This document shows, in pieces, positions 36,441-38,606 of a stretch of DNA of 38,606 nt. Origin of the DNA: Planococcus sp. APC 4015 (GTDB taxonomy: Bacteria > Actinomycetota > Actinomycetes > Actinomycetales > Microbacteriaceae); assembly GCA_030407505.1 (NCBI GenBank), contig JASDDH010000031.1, positions 1 to 38,606 of the forward strand. The letters are read 5' to 3'. The position numbers were made by a program, and so were the translations under genes. Each line of letters starts with the position of its first letter. Position 1 is the first letter of the stretch. Under the pieces are notes generated by a model that worked only from the letters and a program-made list of their open reading frames with translations, had not been told where the DNA came from and did not search any database.

Positions 36441-37427
36441 GCCCCGCGCCTCGATGATCACCCGAGGGCCCTCGCGGCGGGCGCGGCATCCGGGCAGGTC
36501 GATCGGGCCCTGCCCCGACCAGTCGGTGACGAGACGCGCGACCTCGAGGGTCTGCGCGCGGGTGAGGCTCTCGTGGAACTCGCTCGCGACCACGTGCCGG
36601 ATGATCCGGTGCCGCAGCGCGGCCGGATTCGCGGCCAGCGCGGCGACCGAGACGGCGATCCCCGCCTCGGCGTGCTCGACGATGTCCTCGATCGTCTCCT
36701 CGATCATGTCGTCGAAGGCCTCGGCGTCTTCGCGCAGCTGCGCGGCAGTACGCGCGAGGGCCTCGGCGATGCCGGGGCCGAGCTCGGCTTCGAGCACGGG
36801 CAGCACCGTCGCCCGAACCCGCACCCGCGCGAACGACGCGTCATCGTTGTGGGGGTCGTCCCAGACGGTGAGCCCCTGCGCGGCGCAGGCAGCCCGTGTG
36901 GTGACGCGGCGAACGCCGAGCAGCGGTCTGACGAGGGCGATGCCGTCGAGATCGGATGCCGCGGCCATGCCCTGCAGGCTCGTGCCGCCTGACCCGCGGG
37001 CGAGGCCCAGCAGCACCGTCTCGGCCTGGTCGTCGAGGGTGTGGCCGACCAGAACCGCAAGGGCGCCGAGATCGGCGGCCGTCTTGCGGAGCGCGTCGTA
37101 GCGGGCGGTGCGGGCCGCCGCTTCGGGACCACCCTCGGCACCGACCTCGACGCGGACGACGCGGGCCTCGAGTCCGAGCGCCTCGGCCTGGCGTGACGCG
37201 GCGGCGGCGGCATCCGCAGACCCGTCCTGCAGACCGTGGTCGACGGTCACCGCGACCGCGCGCACCCCGAGCTTCGAGGCTTCGAAGGCCGCTGCAGCGG
37301 CGAGCGCGAGCGAGTCGGCGCCACCCGAGAGCCCCACGACGACGGTCGCTCCGGACTGCAGAGCGCCGCGAACGGCGAGGCGCACCTCGGCGACGGCGGG
37401 GTCGAGTCCGGGGCGGTGGTCGGTCAT
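36438..37427 (-). CDS. tilS: tRNA(Ile)-lysidine synthetase
   Basis: A 329-residue PP-loop ATPase that converts C34 of the CAU-anticodon tRNA-Ile to lysidine so that AUA codons are read as isoleucine. The P-loop SGGADS lies at 34-39. VTVDHGLQDGSADAA, ARYDALRKTA and VGHTLDDQAETVLLGLARGSG (about 127-147) are catalytic-domain signatures. The C-terminal part (about 240-329) is short, as in other actinobacteria. The start is supported by a leaderless box TACCGT. It is divergent from ppa. Confidence 0.94.
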   Translation of the reverse strand: MTDHRPGLDPAVAEVRLAVRGALQSGATVVVGLSGGADSLALAAAAAFEASKLGVRAVAVTVDHGLQDGSADAAAAASRQAEALGLEARVVRVEVGAEGGPEAAARTARYDALRKTAADLGALAVLVGHTLDDQAETVLLGLARGSGGTSLQGMAAASDLDGIALVRPLLGVRRVTTRAACAAQGLTVWDDPHNDDASFARVRVRATVLPVLEAELGPGIAEALARTAAQLREDAEAFDDMIEETIEDIVEHAEAGIAVSVAALAANPAALRHRIIRHVVASEFHESLTRAQTLEVARLVTDWSGQGPIDLPGCRARREGPRVIIEARG

Positions 37428-37433
37428 CCGTCC

Positions 37434-37439
37434 ACGGTA
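37434..37439 (-). promoter_or_regulatory. Leaderless promoter -10 box of tilS
   Basis: On the minus strand TACCGT is followed by GGACGG and the ATG at 37427. Confidence 0.5.
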
Positions 37440-37454
37440 GCCGCGCTACCCCGT

Positions 37455-37536
37455 GCACGACGTCGGCAATCCGGCGGCAGTCGAGCGCCCTGCGGCGCCG
37501 ACGAGCCCCGAAAGCGGCGGATTGCCGACGTTGTGC
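37455..37536. repeat. Terminal-inverted-repeat element, copy B
   Basis: GCACGACGTCGGCAATCC (37455-37472) is inverted as GGATTGCCGACGTTGTGC (37519-37536), 17 of 18 paired. Its left arm matches that of the element at 8056-8144. It fills the gap between the divergent tilS and ppa promoters. Confidence 0.65.
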
Positions 37537-37557
37537 GGGCCGAAGAGGCCTCACGGC

Positions 37558-37563
37558 TAGGCT
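37558..37563 (+). promoter_or_regulatory. -10 box of ppa
   Basis: TAGGCT with a leader of about 32 bases that contains GAAGGAG seven bases before the ATG at 37602. No clear -35 hexamer; the region upstream is the inverted-repeat element. Confidence 0.45.
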
Positions 37564-37601
37564 GGTCGGCGGCATCCCACCCTCTTCCGAAGGAGCACCA
37601 C

Positions 37602-38135
37602 ATGGGCGCGTACGACGCCGTCATCGAGATCCCCCGCGGCAGCCAGGTGAAGTACGAGGTCGACCACGGCACCGGCCGCGTGTTCCTCGACCGCATCCTC
37701 TTCACGCCGATGGGCTATCCCGCCAACTACGGCTTCTTCGAGAACACCCTCGGCGAAGACGGCGACCCGCTCGACGTGCTGCTGCTGCTCGACCGCGACC
37801 TCTACCCCGGCATCATCGCCAAGGTGCGTCCTGTCGCCGTGCTGAAGATGAGCGACGAGGCCGGCGGAGACGACAAGGTCGTCGCCGTGCTCGCCAAGGA
37901 CCCGCGCTGGGCCCACGTGCAGGACGTCTCCGACCTCGACGAGTGGACCAAGAACGAGATCAACCACTTCTTCGAGCACTACAAGGATCTCGAGCCGAAC
38001 AAGTGGGTCAAGGTCGACGACTGGGCGAACGCCGCCGAGGCCGAGCGTCTCGTCTCCGAGGCCTTCGAGCGCTTCGAAGAGCACGAGGGCCAGACCAAGA
38101 CGCAGGGTGAGGGCGAAGCGCCCAACACGCTCTGA
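37602..38135 (+). CDS. ppa: Inorganic pyrophosphatase, family I
   Basis: A 177-residue soluble enzyme that hydrolyses pyrophosphate and pulls biosynthetic reactions forward. The family signature D-x-D-P-L-D-V is at 53-59 (Asp53, Asp55, Asp58 bind magnesium). VKYEVDHGTGRVFLDR, PANYGFFENTL and KDPRWAHVQDVSDLD are also conserved. A short acidic tail ends the protein. GAAGGAG precedes the ATG. It is monocistronic, divergent from tilS and convergent with the M23 peptidase gene, with a shared hairpin terminator. Confidence 0.97.
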   Translation: MGAYDAVIEIPRGSQVKYEVDHGTGRVFLDRILFTPMGYPANYGFFENTLGEDGDPLDVLLLLDRDLYPGIIAKVRPVAVLKMSDEAGGDDKVVAVLAKDPRWAHVQDVSDLDEWTKNEINHFFEHYKDLEPNKWVKVDDWANAAEAERLVSEAFERFEEHEGQTKTQGEGEAPNTL

Positions 38136-38149
38136 CCTGCGGTCGCGGG

Positions 38150-38172
38150 CCCTTCGACAGGCTCAAGGACCG
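38150..38172 (+). repeat. Interspersed repeat, copy 5 (after the ppa stop codon)
   Basis: CCCTTCGACAGGCTCAAGG followed by ACCG, 14 bases after the ppa stop codon, in the same orientation relative to the gene as the other copies. Confidence 0.7.
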
Positions 38173-38186
38173 AGGGGCTGAAGACA

Positions 38187-38212
38187 GGGGCGGATGCTGC
38201 GGCATCCGTCCC
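38187..38212. terminator. Bidirectional terminator between ppa and the M23 peptidase gene
   Basis: GGGGCGGATGC and GCATCCGTCCC form an 11-bp stem (one G-U pair) with a TGCG loop, again built from the GGATGC/GCATCC pair. It lies between two convergent genes. Confidence 0.6.
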
Positions 38213-38235
38213 TTCGTCGTCTCAGCGAGTCGGGA

Positions 38236-38606
38236 TCAGAGCCACACGCCGCGCGCGGCCATGAAGTTCTGAGGGTTGGTGGTTCCGCTGGTCGTGTAGA
38301 CCTCGAAGTGCAGGTGGCAGCCGCATGAACGGCCGGTCATGCCCTCACGGGCGATGAGCTGCCCGGCCGAGACCCACTGTCCGCGGCTCACGAGGAGCTG
38401 CGACGCGTGGGCGTAGCCGGTGGCGATGCCGCTGCCGTGCTCGATGCGCACGTAGTTGCCGTAGCCGCTGTAGACCTGCGCCATCGAGACCTGACCGGCG
38501 GATGCCGCGTAGATGCCGGCGCCGCAGCCGGCGGCCATGTCGGTGCCGAGGTGCCACGTGCTCGCGCAGCCCTGCGGTCCGCACTGACCGGTGCGCGGGC
38601 CGTAGC
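38236..38606 (-). CDS. M23-family (LytM-type) metallopeptidase, C-terminal part only
   Basis: About 123 codons are visible; the 5' end lies beyond the right edge. The product is a zinc endopeptidase domain that cuts, or helps regulate cutting of, peptidoglycan cross-bridges outside the cell. HLGTD (the HxxxD zinc pair) and HLHFE (the HxH motif) near the C-terminus are intact, with YGNYVRIEHGSGIATGYAH between them. Four extra cysteines (QCGPQGC, AAGCG, SCGC) suggest disulfides, which fits a secreted domain. Signal peptide and any LysM or coiled-coil region would be in the missing part. Confidence 0.9.
   Translation of the reverse strand, partial: YGPRTGQCGPQGCASTWHLGTDMAAGCGAGIYAASAGQVSMAQVYSGYGNYVRIEHGSGIATGYAHASQLLVSRGQWVSAGQLIAREGMTGRSCGCHLHFEVYTTSGTTNPQNFMAARGVWL

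Overview
The window is a high-GC (roughly 70% by eye) chromosomal segment of an actinobacterium. The ClpC, ArgA-type acetyltransferase, F420-type oxidoreductase, DUF4192, DUF3180 and DUF2520 proteins, the tilS-hpt-ftsH-folEPBK gene order and the many leaderless start sites point to Microbacteriaceae, most probably Microbacterium or a close relative. This placement is inferred from gene content and style, not from a search.

Left part (1-7.3 kb): the 5' end of a GH32 fructosidase gene under a promoter flanked by two operator-like palindromes, a tRNA-Ser(CGA), a divergent pair (luciferase-like F420 oxidoreductase and DHA2 exporter), L-lactate dehydrogenase, radA and a small SseB-like gene. From 7.3 to 14.2 kb lies a catabolic cluster: FadR-type regulator, SDR dehydrogenase, aldehyde dehydrogenase, class I amidotransferase-fold gamma-glutamyl hydrolase, glutamine-synthetase-like ligase and a divergent permease that resembles ethanolamine permeases. 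Together they fit a gamma-glutamylation route for ethanolamine or a similar amino alcohol: import, glutamylation, alcohol to aldehyde, aldehyde to acid, then release of glutamate. No amine oxidase of the putrescine (PuuB) type is present.

Middle part (14.2-26 kb): a candidate small RNA with C-rich hairpin loops and a strong terminator, a membrane-anchored secreted protein, argA and clpC. A lineage-variable stretch follows: two DUF2975-like membrane proteins coupled to a small XRE regulator under a TATCG/CGATA operator, a DUF559/AbiEi-like protein, two paralogous lipoproteins built from four copies of one Cys-containing unit, cardiolipin synthase, a one-TM protein and DUF4192.

Right part (26-38.6 kb) is conserved housekeeping: lysS, DUF2520, two bacterial-PH membrane proteins, DUF3180, folK-folB-folP-folE with overlapping start/stop codons, ftsH, hpt and tilS, all on the minus strand. 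The divergent ppa and a partial M23 peptidase follow.

Patterns that cut across genes are the most unusual content. GGATGCC/GGCATCC occurs about 74 times by hand count and builds several hairpins. A CCCTTCGACARGCTCAGG repeat sits directly after, or close behind, stop codons and twice enters coding frames. There are two copies of an ~85-bp terminal-inverted-repeat element. Leaderless promoters have the form TANNNT-6 nt-start codon, and in two of them the -10 box begins with the TAG stop codon of the preceding gene. I see no CRISPR array, transposase, prophage or rRNA operon.
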